From Bacteroidota bacterium (GTDB lineage: Bacteria; Bacteroidota; Bacteroidia; Chitinophagales; Chitinophagaceae), in NCBI GenBank assembly GCA_947457085.1, contig CANGUS010000129.1, forward strand, positions 1-5,757: DNA of 5,757 bases, in the 5' to 3' direction. Position 1 is the first letter of the stretch. The number at the start of each line of letters is the position of its first letter. Positions 5,496 to 5,757 of the stretch are shown piece by piece. The translations under genes and the position numbers were made by a program. The notes under the pieces were generated by a model. It made no database searches. It worked only from the letters and a program-made list of their open reading frames with translations, and was not told where the DNA came from.

Positions 5496-5757
5496 ATGAA
5501 AAAGTACATTTTTATCCTTTCAATATTAATCAGTGCTTTAAATAGCTTTGCACAAGATATAAAAGAAAGCACCTTTTTAATAAACAATGCAAATCAGCCT
5601 TGTATAACTGCAAATTATGCCCTTTCGGGTGAAATTATTGAAGGTGCATTTATTAAAAAAATGACAGATGCTCAATTAAATAAATCCTCAAAAGCTTCTA
5701 ATGGATTTAAAGTATATAAAAAAGTGATTATTTCTGAACTTACAACAGAGACCATTG
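5496..5757 (+). CDS. Secreted protein of unknown function, N-terminal part
   Basis: An ATG at 5496 opens a reading frame that is still open at the right edge (87 complete codons plus one base), so the C-terminus is missing. Residues 1-20 form a clear signal peptide: MKKY, a hydrophobic IFILSILISAL core, and cleavage expected after SFA before Q20. No lipobox cysteine is present, so the product should be periplasmic or outer-surface. The mature part visible so far contains ESTFLINNANQPCITANYAL, SGEIIEGAFIKKM and a Lys/Ser-rich segment KSSKASNGFKVYKKVIISEL. I do not recognise a named domain. The style recalls small uncharacterised Bacteroidota periplasmic proteins, which is an impression and not an assignment. 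It is transcribed away from the flippase gene, with an exact TAnnTTTG box just upstream. Confidence 0.75.
   Translation, partial: MKKYIFILSILISALNSFAQDIKESTFLINNANQPCITANYALSGEIIEGAFIKKMTDAQLNKSSKASNGFKVYKKVIISELTTETI

Overview
The window is AT-rich, with densely packed genes and little intergenic DNA. It looks like a chromosomal segment of a Bacteroidota bacterium, probably of the Chitinophagaceae/Sphingobacteriia type (an inference). Support comes from the protein families: a pitrilysin-like M16 protease with a signal peptide, a DUF7033-type polysaccharide deacetylase, and a Wzx/PST-type flippase starting SIKKLAGQTMWYG. It also comes from promoter-like TAnnTTTG boxes 19-21 bases before start codons and from the lack of obvious Shine-Dalgarno sequences.

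Layout. Four genes lie on the minus strand and one on the plus strand. From the right: a secreted protein of unknown function begins at 5496 (+) and runs off the window. Divergent to it is a polysaccharide flippase (3881-5386, -). A 461-base gene-free stretch (3420-3880) follows, dominated by twelve tandem 21-base repeats (3544-3795). Next come a LutB-like LUD/double 4Fe-4S protein (2043-3419, -) and, 49 bases further on, a divergent NodB-fold polysaccharide deacetylase (707-1993, -), probably in the same transcript. An 80-base spacer with a 14-base tandem duplication and a promoter-like sequence precedes the N-terminal third of a secreted M16 metalloprotease (1-626, -), cut by the window edge.

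Function. The flippase and the deacetylase fit cell-surface polysaccharide export and modification. LutB fits L-lactate oxidation to pyruvate, but its usual partners LutA and LutC are not in the window. The M16 protease and the plus-strand protein are exported. The genes do not form one obvious pathway.

No phage, transposase, CRISPR, toxin-antitoxin or RNA gene was recognised. The most unusual element is the 21-base array. Its period equals two helical turns, its central copies are identical while the outer ones are diverged, and it lies just downstream of the flippase gene. Nothing else here suggests a new multi-gene system.
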